From Lactifluus volemus (lineage: Eukaryota; Basidiomycota; Agaricomycetes; Russulales; Russulaceae), in contig WTXI01000047.1 in assembly GCA_022376515.1 (NCBI GenBank), forward strand, positions 1-64,000: DNA of 64,000 nt, given 5' to 3'. Every line of letters begins with the position of its first letter. Position 1 is the stretch's first letter. The notes beneath the pieces are model-generated. The model searched no databases. It was not told where the DNA came from and was given only the letters and a program-made list of their open reading frames with translations. The position numbers and the translations under genes are program-made. This document shows positions 43,738 through 53,901 of this stretch, one piece after another.

Positions 43738-44599
43738 GGCGTGTGGCTCACTGTGGTTGGATGGGAGGGGGCATGTGGTGATTGTGTTTGAGGTGTTGGC
43801 AGGCTATGATTTTTAGGTTCCTGTTTAATGAGAGAATATTGTCAGCGGTCTGTCTGAAAGAGAGTGAGAGGAATTGGCCCAGGTATGGGCTGGGTTTGAG
43901 TATGTCTGAGATGACTGTGGGGTTTGAGGAGAGAGATACCAGTACCATTAACCCAAGAGGCCTGTTGGACCTCACTGGCAAGGAAACAAGGAGGCTAGAA
44001 AGTGTCAGCGACTCTGGTTTTATGGTGACAGGTGGCTCCTGGTGGTCTAAGGAAAAGAACAGGGACACTCTCACCAGGGACTTGAGAAATGAGGACTGGC
44101 AACCTTCTGCTTCATGCTCTATTGGTGCTGGGGTATACACCCTTGATTGGCTTTGGCTTGGCAGTGGAGGTGGGGTGAGCTGCCCTGGCCCAGGGGAACC
44201 ATTGCAAAGCGGAGGCGCAATGAAATGTGGTTTCTCACTCTTACCCCAACTTGGGACATGGTCCAAGTGAAAAGATGAGGTGACGTCCCAGAAACCAGAG
44301 GTTTTCTGTTTTCTCTGTGGAGGTTTGTTAACAGCAATCTCTGTTGTGGAGGTGGCGGCAGTTGAACCAAAGACCAAAGAGAACAAGCTGCACGCAGCCA
44401 CCATCCTGATATACAAAGGGGAAGTGCTGAAACAAGCACAGTTGACTCGGAGGGCTCTGACAGACAGAATATATAAATCTGTGCTGGTAGAGATGAAGCA
44501 TCATGGTACAGAGAAGACACAGATGTCGAAGGAGATGATGGTGTGCCAAAGGTCTTCAGAAGATTGATGTTGACCAGGAGTTAAATTGAGAACCATTCA

Positions 44600-45129
44600 C
44601 TCATAAAAGGTATCTGGTTCGAGTAGGACTGTTCTGTTCAGCTTCCTTGTCTGTTTGTGTTGTCACAGTCAGGTCACCGTAGCATGGTTTCTCTGGTTCG
44701 GAGTTGCGCTGACTAAGCAGAATGACAAAGCGGCCGCAAGGACTAAGACGCAAAGGTCTAGTCAAAAGGTTCAAGAGTAGAAGACTTGGCTGTGGCATGA
44801 TCTACACAAGTCTTTAGAGGCTTTACTCAAAGAGGAAGCAGTCTTTCAGAGGAGAAGAGGAAGGGAAGGCCTAAGCCACTTGTATTGCTCGCTGTATTGA
44901 CTGCCTGAGTTCTACAGAAGAACGAGCTTAAGGCCCATCTCAAAGATACAAGGGATATATATACTGAGGTAGCGAATCGTACTAGAATGTTCAGGGATGT
45001 ACCTGTAAATGTATGGGAGCGTATGGAACAGACCAGAAGGCTACGGAAACTGGTAGAAGGTGGAAGAATTGTCCAACGTATTGATGAGTAAGAGAAGGAA
45101 AATGATGAGTCAGGGTCACCTGTGACCGT
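44600..45129. other. E' interior without recognised gene
   Basis: Only short frames are present; I see no motif. Part may be 3' flank of the coiled-coil gene that follows on the minus strand. Confidence 0.3.
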
Positions 45130-46101
45130 CATGTCATGTTACTGTAACATGTGTGTCCTCGGCTTCCACATGGCACGCTCCACCTCTTCGGCCTTGCGGT
45201 CACTCTGTGCTTGCCCCAAACGCACCTCCACTACCATGGTATTAGCTTGGTCGAATAGTGCAGCCCTGATGTCATCCAGGTCCTTCTCAATGTCAGCTCA
45301 AGCGCTCTCCGCCTGACTACATCGCGCGCATCCTTGGTAGCTTTCTCCATGAGACGCATAAGCTTGGAAGTGACTTGTGACTTTTCAACCAAGAGGCCAG
45401 CATTAAGGGCAGACAGGTGCTGTGAATGCTCCAGCTCAAGCTGGGATATTTTGAGCTTCGCTTCTATCTTGTCGAACTGAGAGGAGGCACACTCTTCTCA
45501 TGAGAGAATGAAACAAACATCCATGAAAAAGAAAGCTCACTCTTGTCCCTTTGGGTAATGGGATGGTTCAACAGACTGTTCTTTCTTCAACATCCCAGAC
45601 TGTCATGCTCTCGTCGATCTCACATTCCATGACCTTGACGGACTTTGAGCTGACTTCAGGTCAGGCAAGAAAAGGATGATGTGACGTTTATATCTTCTTT
45701 CACAACTCCTGGAATGTCAAACTTGGCGGTGACCTGTTTGCGTCGAGGGCAAGCTCAAAATATGGTCGTGATAAGCACGTTGATTCTGGTGCCATCAGGA
45801 GAATCCTTGAATTTGATACTATGAGAAGGAAACGTAGGTCGTATCATTCACTCTCGCACATGTGTGAATGTAAATGGCTCACATCGATTTTTGCCTCCTT
45901 AACAGAGGTGCTGGAGAAGGCATGTGTCTGACTGGCAGTGTAGACAGTTCTAGCAGCAAGCCTCTTAAAGGTGAATGGGTAATTAGAGGAGATCGCTCCC
46001 TCTGCAGTGACTTGATCTTTGAAGGAGAGGCTGCCATTTTGTGTTCCTTAGCCTTGCATACCGTGCTCCACACTTGGTTCAGTGACTCTGAGTCATCAGA
46101 A
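45130..46101 (-). pseudogene. E' cargo gene: coiled-coil protein, interrupted by E
   Basis: The minus strand near 45500-45140 reads FDKIEAKLKISQLELEHSQH, LVEKSQVTSKLMRLMEKATK, then after a 1-nt shift ADIEKDLDDIRAALFDQANT, a heptad-rich coiled coil. A probable intron (GTGAGC...TCTCAG) precedes it. A further upstream frame, SDDSESLNQVWSTVCKAKEH (46101 down), continues across the E insertion into LNELLGWGPVT at 49256-49300. I recognise no family. Frameshift and insertion inactivate it. Confidence 0.5.
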
Positions 46102-46498
46102 GTCATCGCGAAAACTTCTCAAATTAGGGATTGCTAGGGATTACTAGGGATTGCAATCCCTTGTCCACATTTATAATCCAGTTAATAAAATTGTTTGAAC
46201 AATACCTCCCACCTCTATTTCGGCCATTTTGCATCATCTAGGGATTTTTGAGGTTATCTAGGGATTTTTAAGATTATCTAGGGATTGTATGACTAACAAG
46301 TTATTACAATCCCTTGCAATCCCTTGTAATCCCTTTTTATAAATTATTAAATATTAAAAACTCGGATTTAAGCTTACTTTGCGAGCTATATCCTAAACCA
46401 ATGAAATGATAAGGGAAATACATGGTCTTATTCTAATCTTGCTCAAGTAAGAATTTCTCACATTCACTCACATAATCAGCTCTTACAAGCACAGAAGT

Positions 46499-46566
46499 TG
46501 GCTATCTCAGGGTTCGAACTCTCAGGCTTACGACAATCACTCAAATCTATAATACCATTGCACCAC
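46499..46566 (-). other. tRNA-like Pol III A/B boxes in the E left arm
   Basis: On the minus strand TGGTGCAATGG (46555-46565) fits an A box, and AGTTCGAACCC (46510-46520), 35 bp further on, fits a B box. The intervening sequence does not fold into a convincing cloverleaf. The same boxes, B box mutated at its CpG, are in E' (43071-43124). Confidence 0.35.
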
Positions 46567-46596
46567 AACAATTCACAACCTATCAACAAGTATGTA

Positions 46597-48240
46597 TTAC
46601 ATCACCAAGCGGTGGGGCTCGGAGGTCCAACGGCAATAATGACAACGATGCTGCCATTGTGGTCGAGGTTGGGGTAGCGGCAGCATAGGTGACGACGTCG
46701 TCTTTCGGAGCGTAGATGTGGAGACCTGGCTTGCTCGATGCGAGTGATCCTGCGATTCTGACGATGTAGCAGAACGCGGAAGTTTCGCAGGGGTTCGCGG
46801 TGGAGGTGGAAGCGCGGTTTGCAATTCGGCCGGAGTCTCAGCACGAAGAGGGGGTTGACTGGCGTGCGACGCTGTTGAGACTATTCGTCCTTGCGGTTGT
46901 GACTCTGGGATAGACAGTACCTCCCCAGGAGAAACGGTTGAGGACTGGAGTATGACTTCTTCGTGCTGCTCCTCCAGAAGTTCCATGATACGCTGGCCCA
47001 GGTTCCGTTTCACGCTCGGAGTCGATGTCCTTGTGCCCGGACTCGAACTAGACAGAGCAAAAGACGGCCCCATACTTCCCGAAGAAGACATTGTCGCGTG
47101 GGATGATGTGTGAAACGAATGGGAGGGGGTGTTGTTAAGAGAATGATCCACGGCCTCCTTTAACAGTGCCTTGCGCCACGCCTCTTCATCTGGGTCTAGA
47201 GACCAGAGACCAGGGCTACCGGGAGGCAAACGCTCTGCAAGCACCGCAGCACCAAGGGAACTTTCAACTCCCAAACCTCGCAGTGCCGATGCTTGGAATG
47301 CAAACGGCGAATTTTCAGAGGGCGGCGGAAGATCAACGGCATCCGTTGGATCGATATAGTCGTTGATGTGCTCGGTGCCTTGTTGTTTTGGATCAACTCG
47401 CATCTTGAGCTCTTGCTCAGCCTGCGCTGCAGCCAACGCCAAGTCGTCGACCTTCTCGCGGACTACAGCCACTCGTGAAGCATGTCCGGCTAAGGTAGGG
47501 GTAACGGGGCCACGTGGGACTGGGTCCGCATGAGATTTTGGCGTCCGCGATGATGCAATAGTCGAATCTGCAGTAGTCCTGAGCCTCGGTGGGCCAACTT
47601 GAGTGACGTGACCAGTCGGCGAGTTTGGCTTCGGACGCGTCTTCCCCACACGAAAGATATCCAAAAAGGCTGGGCCAACAGACTTCGCCGGCTTCTTGGA
47701 AGACGCCGCGACGGGAGACGCAAAATCGGAGGGCGATGGCTTGGAGTGGGCAGGCGGTAAAAAATAGTTGTTGCTGAGCAGAAGACGAAGCCGATACGAA
47801 ACGTCATCACCTGATACTCGTCATATGGTTCATCTGGGTCAACGGACGAGATATGATTGTCCTGGAAGGAGTCGACGATGGAACGCGGTGAGGAAGGTGA
47901 CTCGGTGCCAGAAATAGTGGATGAAGACAGCGGATACACAGAAGACGCTGTGCCAGATTGGAACGTCTGACTGGACTCTCGAAGTCGCTGGCGAGCCTCC
48001 CGAAGTGAGGTGAAATGGGGCATAGTCTGCATTTCGCCGAGGGTAGTAAAAAAGGCATTGGTGTGCCCTGACGACGACGATGACAGACGAAAGGCATCAC
48101 GGGGGACGCTCGACCCGCGTTTGCGCCGCGGCGGCTAAAGAAATAAACATTAGCCCTTTTTTTTTAAACGAGAGGGGAAGGTTGATACGTACTGTTGAAT
48201 GCTCAATCTTTATAGCTCGAGACCGCCACGAGCTCTCCAT
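46597..48240 (-). CDS. E cargo gene, ~504-residue Ser/Pro-rich protein
   Basis: Proposed exons on the minus strand: 48240-48193, 48134-47811, 47739-46597. Introns: GTACGT...TTTAG (58 nt) and GTGATG...CCAAG (71 nt), both keeping phase. The protein starts MESSWRSRAIKIEHST, then has a basic patch PPRRKRG, long Ser-rich disordered stretches, and two helical acidic segments (VREKVDDLALAAAQAEQELK, RIMELLEEQHEEVI). An upstream ATG frame at 48425 (MATADELLAESPPLLP, 71 codons) may be a 5' exon. I recognise no family; a nuclear or DNA-binding role is only guessed from the basic patch. Exon 1 and the last intron acceptor are the least certain. Confidence 0.55.
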
Positions 48241-48654
48241 GTCATCCATCGCCTTCCACCTGGGTTAGGTACAATATCTGGGTGAGAATTGTCTTGCAGT
48301 AGTGTCGCTACGCGTAGGGGCGAGCGCGGGGGACGGGAAGGCGCGGCCGCCGAGGGCGAGCCATCGGGTGACATTGTAGGAAGAAGAGGGGGGGACTCAG
48401 CAAGCAGCTCGTCAGCCGTTGCCATTTGAGCCTCAAGGCCTCTGTTACTCGCAGGGCTCCTGTCTCGATGGGAGGATACCGTGACAGTGTGTGGGTGGCC
48501 TTTGATGCGCGGTCAATGCGACAGGGGAAGTAAAGGAGAGGGAGATAGAATCAAGGGCTGCTTGAATGCAGCGTGCGAGTCTTGGTGGCGGTGGAAGGAG
48601 AAAGTGGCAAACGGTAATTTGTGCACGTGAACACAAATGTCCAGGGCTGTAGCC

Positions 48655-48672
48655 CACTTACTATATATAGTG
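48655..48672 (-). promoter_or_regulatory. TATA box of the E cargo gene
   Basis: CTATATATAG lies about 420 bp upstream of the proposed start at 48240 (235 bp from the alternative at 48425). The identical motif and context recur in E' at about 49480-49490. A CACGTG E-box sits ~35 bp downstream. Confidence 0.5.
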
Positions 48673-49727
48673 TCACTTACGCGACTTTGCCTCTCTTTCT
48701 CCTTCCACTATGTCGTTCCAATATTATTCCCCTCATGGACCCAATATATAACAAATGTATTCTATATAGTAATATACAAGCTGTTAACTCAATTATAAAG
48801 TCAAAACAAGAGTTAAAAAAAATTACCTGTGTGAGACATGACTGTAAAGGAGCTGTCCCGACGAAAATTACAAAAGCAATACCTTGTAAGATAAGATTAA
48901 CCATGCAAGGCATTGTTATCCCAAGTTACTGATAACGATACCTTGATGTGGTAATCTTGTCATTATCAGGGATTGTCACCCCAAGTTGTTATCGACAATA
49001 CCTTGACATGATAATCTTATCATCATCAGGGATTGTTATCCCAAGTTATTACTAGGTCAATACAATCTTATCATTATCAGGGATTGTTATCCCAAGTTAT
49101 TATCAACAATCCCTGGTCAAAATATTATTATTATAAAAATATATTACAAGGTATGACAAGGGATTGCAATAACTTGTTAGATAATATTAAATGATAATCC
49201 CAAAATGGCCAGGGTTACCCTTGTCAAACATTTTTCCAGAAGTTTCCGCGATGGTCACAGGGCCCCAGCCAAGGAGCTCGTTGAGGCTTGAGAACAAAAG
49301 GGAGAAGTTAAAAAGGCCTTGGATGAACGGTCAATGTGACAGGGGAAGTAAAGGAGAGGGAGATAGAATCAAGGGCTGCTTGAATGCAGTGTGTGAGTCT
49401 TGGTGGCGGAGTGGAAGGAGAAAGTGGCAAATGGTTATTTGTGCACGTGAACACAAATGTCCAGGGCTGTAGCCCACTTACTATATATAGTGTCACTCAC
49501 ACGACTTTGTCTCTCCTTCTCCTTTCACATGTCATTCCAATACTATTCCCCTCATGGACCCAATATATAATAAATGTATTCTATATAGTAATATACAAGC
49601 TGTTAACTCAATTATAAAGTCAAAACAAGAGTTAAAAAAATTTACCTGTGTGAGACATGACTGTAAAGGAGCTGTCTTGATGAAAATTACAAAAGCAATA
49701 CCTTGTAAGATAAGATTAACCATGCAA

Positions 49728-49898
49728 CATCAGGAAAACCATTTGACCTTAAAGTGTATTAGATGCTCCTTAAAGCTTACTTAAGTGTCTTATTGACAGT
49801 GGTAAGTAGATCCTTCTGCTTACCACTGTCAATAAGACACTTAAGCAAGCTTTAAGAAGTGTCTAATACACTTTAAGGCCAGATGGGTTTTCCTGATG
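49728..49898. mobile_element. hairpin MITE family H copy 5, with empty-site proof
   Basis: A complete palindrome CATCAGG...CCTGATG, flanked by AA on both sides (49726-49727, 49899-49900). The paralogous arm of E (48900-48915) has CATGCAAGGCATTG without the element, proving insertion with a 2-bp AA duplication. Confidence 0.95.
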
Positions 49899-50708
49899 AA
49901 GGCATTGTTATCCCAAGTTACTGATAACAATACCTTGATGTGGTAATCTTGTCATTATCAGGGATTGTCATCCCAAGTTGTTATTGACAATACCTTGAGA
50001 TGATAATCTTATCATCATCAGAGATTGTTATCCCAAGTTATTATTGACAATCTCTGGTCAAAATATTATTATTATAAAAATATATTACAAGGTATGACAA
50101 GGGATTGCAATAACTTGTTAAATAATATTAAAAGATAATCCCAAAATGGCCAGAGTTACCCTTATTTCCATTGACTCCCTTGTTTATGTGAATAGACTGC
50201 CGATCGCTTTGTTTCAGATTGCTTACTTATTTCTCTTATGATACAGCCTCGCACAGCACTGTACAGCTGCAAGTAACAGCTACATGTACAGGATGACTTG
50301 CTGATTCCTGAAACATGTTTCAAGCCCTAAAAGCTGTACGAAGGTCACAGCCCCTACGGCTGTGTACATAGCCCTGTTTTCTTATATATAAAACCTGTAC
50401 CTTCTGCCCTAGAGACCTTAAGTCTCAGTTTTGTTTTGCAATCCAAGTCTTCTATCTATTAGAACCTTGCTTGCCTAGAAGCATTCAACCTGAGAGAACC
50501 CTTTTGACATTACCTTTTATGACTTCCTGAACCTTGATCTCATTCCTGAGCCCAAGCCCTTGACCTCTGAAATGCTCTTGACTTAGTTGTTTACTAAGTC
50601 TCATCTCTATCAAACCTTTGATTTTGACTTACACATCTTGCAAGTCTTGCTTACAACTTCACGAATAAACATACACTCTGTACAAAGGTTCCACTTGGAA
50701 CCTTAACA

Positions 50709-52505
50709 CCCATACTGACTTTAGCTGGCATGGCCAATCTGCTAGTCCATGTTTCTTGCTAGGGTTGATGCAAATGGTGCCTTGGTTGATCATGTATTCT
50801 AGAAACTCAATCTCTTTCTTGGCAAACTGACATTTCTCTGGCTTCAGGAAGAGTAATTCCATTTCTAAGATTTCTAGATATTCTTTTGTGATTTGATTAT
50901 GCAGTGCTAGGTTGTCAGGGGTTACGATAAGGAAGTCGTCTAAGTACCAATGGACCCAGTGGGGGTACTTCTTCTTTAGATTGGCAAAAATGCGGTCTGC
51001 CATCCTTTAAAAAGCGGCTGGTGCATTGCATAGTCCAAAGGGCATAACTTTAGCTTCAAAAAGTCCTTCATTCATTTTTACCACTGTAATCCACTGACTG
51101 TCCAGGTGGATTCGAATATTGTAGTATCCATCTCTAATGTCAAACTTGGACATTAGTTTAGCATCTCCCATTTGGTTGAAAATGGTGTCAATGCAGGGGA
51201 GGGAGTAAACATCTTTTACTGTCTATTCATTCACTTTTCTATAGTTGTAGACTGGCCTCAGCTTCCCATCCTGTTTCTTGATGTAGAGGAAGGGGCTGGA
51301 CCATGCTGATTTTGACCTTGTGATATAGCCCTTGGCTTGTTGTTCTAAAAGGAACGTCTTCATGGATTTGGTTTCTTCTGTAGTCAACTTGTACGTTTTA
51401 CAGTTGATTGTTTTTGGGGCATCTGGCAGTAGTGTGATGACAAGGTCTTCTGGTTATAAAGGGGGGAAGTGCTTTACCTCTTCTTTTGAAAAGACCTTGG
51501 CATATTTCTGAAATTGTTCTGGGACTATCACCTTGTTTTGCCCTTTTCCTTCCTGCTATGCCCACTGTTGACTAAAGCTTGTTTTGCACACCTTCATTCT
51601 TTTTGTGGCCCACTTTAACTTCCAACTTTTCCCAGTGGTGGAAAATTTGATGGGCAGTCCACAAATCTTGCTCTCTTTCCAGTTTATCTGGGGATCGAAT
51701 TCCCACAACCAAGGGTATCCCAAGATGAGCCTATTCTCCCCAAGGTTCATGATAAAGAAGATTTGGGCAGCCTCTCTTCGTCCTTTCAAGACATTGAGGA
51801 GGCAATAACTTGTTACCTTTCCATCCTGATTTTCTGTTCCATCAACATTGAATACTATTCATGGCTCTTAAAGGTCTATTAACCCAAGGCCTAGCTTCTC
51901 CACCATCCTTGGATCAATAAAATTTTCAGTAGTACCACTATGGAGTAGTGCTTTTTCAGCAGCTGTCTTAGTTGTGCTTGTGAATGATAGGGGAACATCC
52001 AGTGTATTGGTTCTCAAGATACAACATATTTGAGTAAAATGGGCTTGTACCCAGGCTACATGGGTTAAGCCATTCAAAAATTCTCTTCTTCTACCAGTCT
52101 ATTTAGAGCCCCATCAAAGGCTCCTTTTCCCAGTTTGGCTTGAATGGCTCTGAGCATAGCAATGGGGTTATTATCATCATCACCAAACTGTGTGGTTTCA
52201 TCATCCTTCTTCTTGCTAGCTCTGGCCCTAGGTTGTTGTGCTGGTTTGGGATTGTTTTGTCCTTTCTTTTTAAGGCAATCCCTGGAGAGATGGCCTTGCT
52301 TCTTACAGAAGAAGCACTGCCCTTTCTTTCTTAGGCTTTGTTTTTTATCTGCTTTTGCTAAGTCAGTTCTGATGACATCAATGTCCATGGCCCAGGGGTC
52401 TTTCTGGGAAGTGGTCTCCATCTTGTTCATGAGCTGGCTAGCCCACCTAGGGACATCCTTTTGGAAACTAATTTTATGTTTCATGTCACGGTTCACAGGA
52501 ACCAT
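50709..52505 (-). pseudogene. Gypsy-2 gag, protease and RT
   Basis: Gag end: WASQLMNKMETTSQKDPWAM, knuckle CFFCKKQGHLSRDC, LAKLGKGAFDGALNRL-type tail. Protease region: stops around 52070-51870, then IFFIMNLGENRLILGYPWLW. RT: WSSPFLYIKKQDGKLRPVYN, MPFGLCNAPAAF, HWYLDDFLIV (YLDD). Multiple stops and shifts; low CpG. It is cut at 52484 by a Gypsy-1-type LTR. Confidence 0.82.
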
Positions 52506-52990
52506 GGCTCAAAGTGAGCTTTGTTCAGTATCAGCAATTTATGGTGACAAGGTGGACAAGTCTTGGCATCCCAAATAGTTAACAAAGAATGTGCAGATAA
52601 ATTCCTGTGAGAGATAGACTTGACTGTGTGAACTCTCAGGTTTGTATTGTGTGAGGTGGGTAGTATGGGCCAGTACACATGATAGTTGGAGTTACCATTC
52701 CCAAATAGGATAGATGGTGGCAGATGGACAAAGGACAGTCTGTAAATTTAGCTGTAACACAAGTGCAAGTGTATTTAGAGTAAAAGGGCACTTTCACTTG
52801 CAAAGACACTTATGAGAGGTTGAACTGAGGTTTAATGCAAACGGGGAGTGAAGGATTTGAACAACTCTTCACAACACATTTGTATTAGGGTTCTAGATGT
52901 CTGTGAGCTTGTTTACAGTGGTGCAAACAGGCGAACAGATGTCTGATTGTGGCACGAAGGTACCTTAACCAAAGGTATGAAGAGGGGATT
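52484..52990 (-). repeat. old Gypsy-1-type LTR fragment (LTR C)
   Basis: TGTCACGGTTCACAGG... parallels LTR B but is more diverged, and stops at GAGGGGATT where LTR B begins. It interrupts the Gypsy-2 gag. Confidence 0.8.
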
Positions 52991-53864
52991 TGTCACGGTT
53001 CACAGGGACCATGGCTCGGAGTGAGCTTCAATTAATCAATGAAGGATGCGCAGGTGAGTTCCTGTGAAGGATAGACTTGACTGTGCAAACTCTCGGTTCT
53101 GTATCGCGTGAGGCGGGTAGTACGGGCCGGCACACGCGATGGTCAGAGTTACCATTCCCAAAGAGGATAGATGGTGGCAGATGAACGAAGGACGATCTGT
53201 AAGTTCAACCGCAATGCAGGCGCGAGTGTGATTGGAATGCAAGGGATGCTCGCCTTCCAAGGACACTCGTGGGAGGTTGAACTAAGGTTTGTGCGAAATG
53301 AAGGGGGAGGAATTAGACAATCCTTCACCCTTGATTTTGTACAAGGTTCAGGGTGTCTGTGAGCTTGTTTACAAGGGCGTAAACAGGCTAACAGATGTTC
53401 TGATTGTGGCGTGAAGGTACCTTAACCAAAGGTACAAAGAGGGGATGCACAAGAAAAGAGAGGGAGATTGAGTGTCAAGCAACAACTGTGATTCTTGACG
53501 AAGCTGAAGCTGGGGCTTTAGCTTGTCCATAGGGCCCTATTTATGTGTACAGAGGGCCAGCCAACTATCCTACAAAGGTCACAGTAAAGTAGCAAAGTCA
53601 AGACCATTGACTAAGGACCTGAGTCAGTTCTGATGACTCAAGAACTGACTCAGTGCGTCTGACTCAAGATCTGAGTCAAGAATGCTGACTCAAGATTTGA
53701 GTCATGATCCCTGAGTCAAATACACATCCAAAATAGCGATGCACAGCCCCTAGAAGACAAACAGAGGGGGCTGGCCAAGGAAAGGGATCCTAGGTCATAA
53801 CACAAGTCGAAAAATGGACGGAAAGCAGTAAGAAATGGGCCAGACGGCCCGCATAACCGTAACA
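52991..53864 (-). repeat. Gypsy-1B 3' LTR (LTR B)
   Basis: 874 bp, homologous to the Gypsy-1A LTR in reverse, ending CCGTAACA. All eight TGASTCA boxes survive at 53620-53718 with the same total span (99 bp) as in 1A, as do the TATA-like box and AGCTTCAGCTT. Confidence 0.92.
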
Positions 53865-53901
53865 GCACCCTCTCTCCTAGGCGCATGTACCACCATGCAC
53901 C

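Larger units (their letters stand above)
46104..49253 (-). mobile_element. TIR element E carrying a spliced cargo gene
   Basis: The termini are CATCGCGAAAACTTCT and its near-complement AGAAGTTTCCGCGATG. The 2-bp flank GT is present on both sides (46102-46103, 49254-49255). Removing E and one GT restores an open frame in E'. Both arms carry many GGGATTG/CAATCCC motifs, reminiscent of subterminal transposase sites in CACTA-type elements. It is CpG-rich, hence young. No transposase is recognised, so it is probably mobilised in trans. Confidence 0.8.
42665..50163 (-). mobile_element. TIR element E' (decayed), host of E
   Basis: The left terminus CATCATGAAAACTTCCC and the following ~575 bp match the left arm of E (46104-46679). 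The right arm 49318-50163 matches E's 48500-49200, but the last ~45 bp including the TIR are lost. Subterminal GGGATTG/CAATCCC motifs are dense in both arms. The interior (43243-46103) differs from that of E. An H MITE sits in the right arm. Confidence 0.75.
42613..50708 (+). repeat. solo LTR family S, copy S4, split by E'
   Basis: LTR parts 42613-42664 and 50164-50708 are flanked by CTCAT/CCCAT (5-bp TSD with one transition). The Gypsy-2 frame joins across it (LKSV-EVHSTL). The interruption is TIR element E'. Confidence 0.85.
23886..52483 (-). mobile_element. old chromodomain Gypsy body (Gypsy-2), split by nested insertions
   Basis: Minus-strand coding pieces read in order gag (52505-52074), protease/RT (51900-50709), RT thumb (42612-42330), RNase H (41724-41202), 15 bp (39892-39878), H2C2-integrase (25543-24946) and chromodomain tail (24320-23886). 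At three junctions the reading continues across the insertion: KSV-EVHSTLGVLG, QRL-CPVGYYS, and NQMAIP-EDPAV. The body is CpG-poor with many stops. Its own LTRs are not identified. It is the substrate for at least five insertions. Confidence 0.85.

Noticed and set aside
43782..44270. 162-codon plus-strand frame and 222-codon minus-strand frame (43748-44416)
   Set aside because: Opposite-strand open frames without motifs; neither could be supported as a gene beyond a remark in the E' interior.
42665..46679. direct repeats 42665-43243 and 46104-46679 read as an LTR pair
   Set aside because: No TG..CA ends, no PBS or PPT; they are the same-end arms of two nested TIR elements (E' and E).
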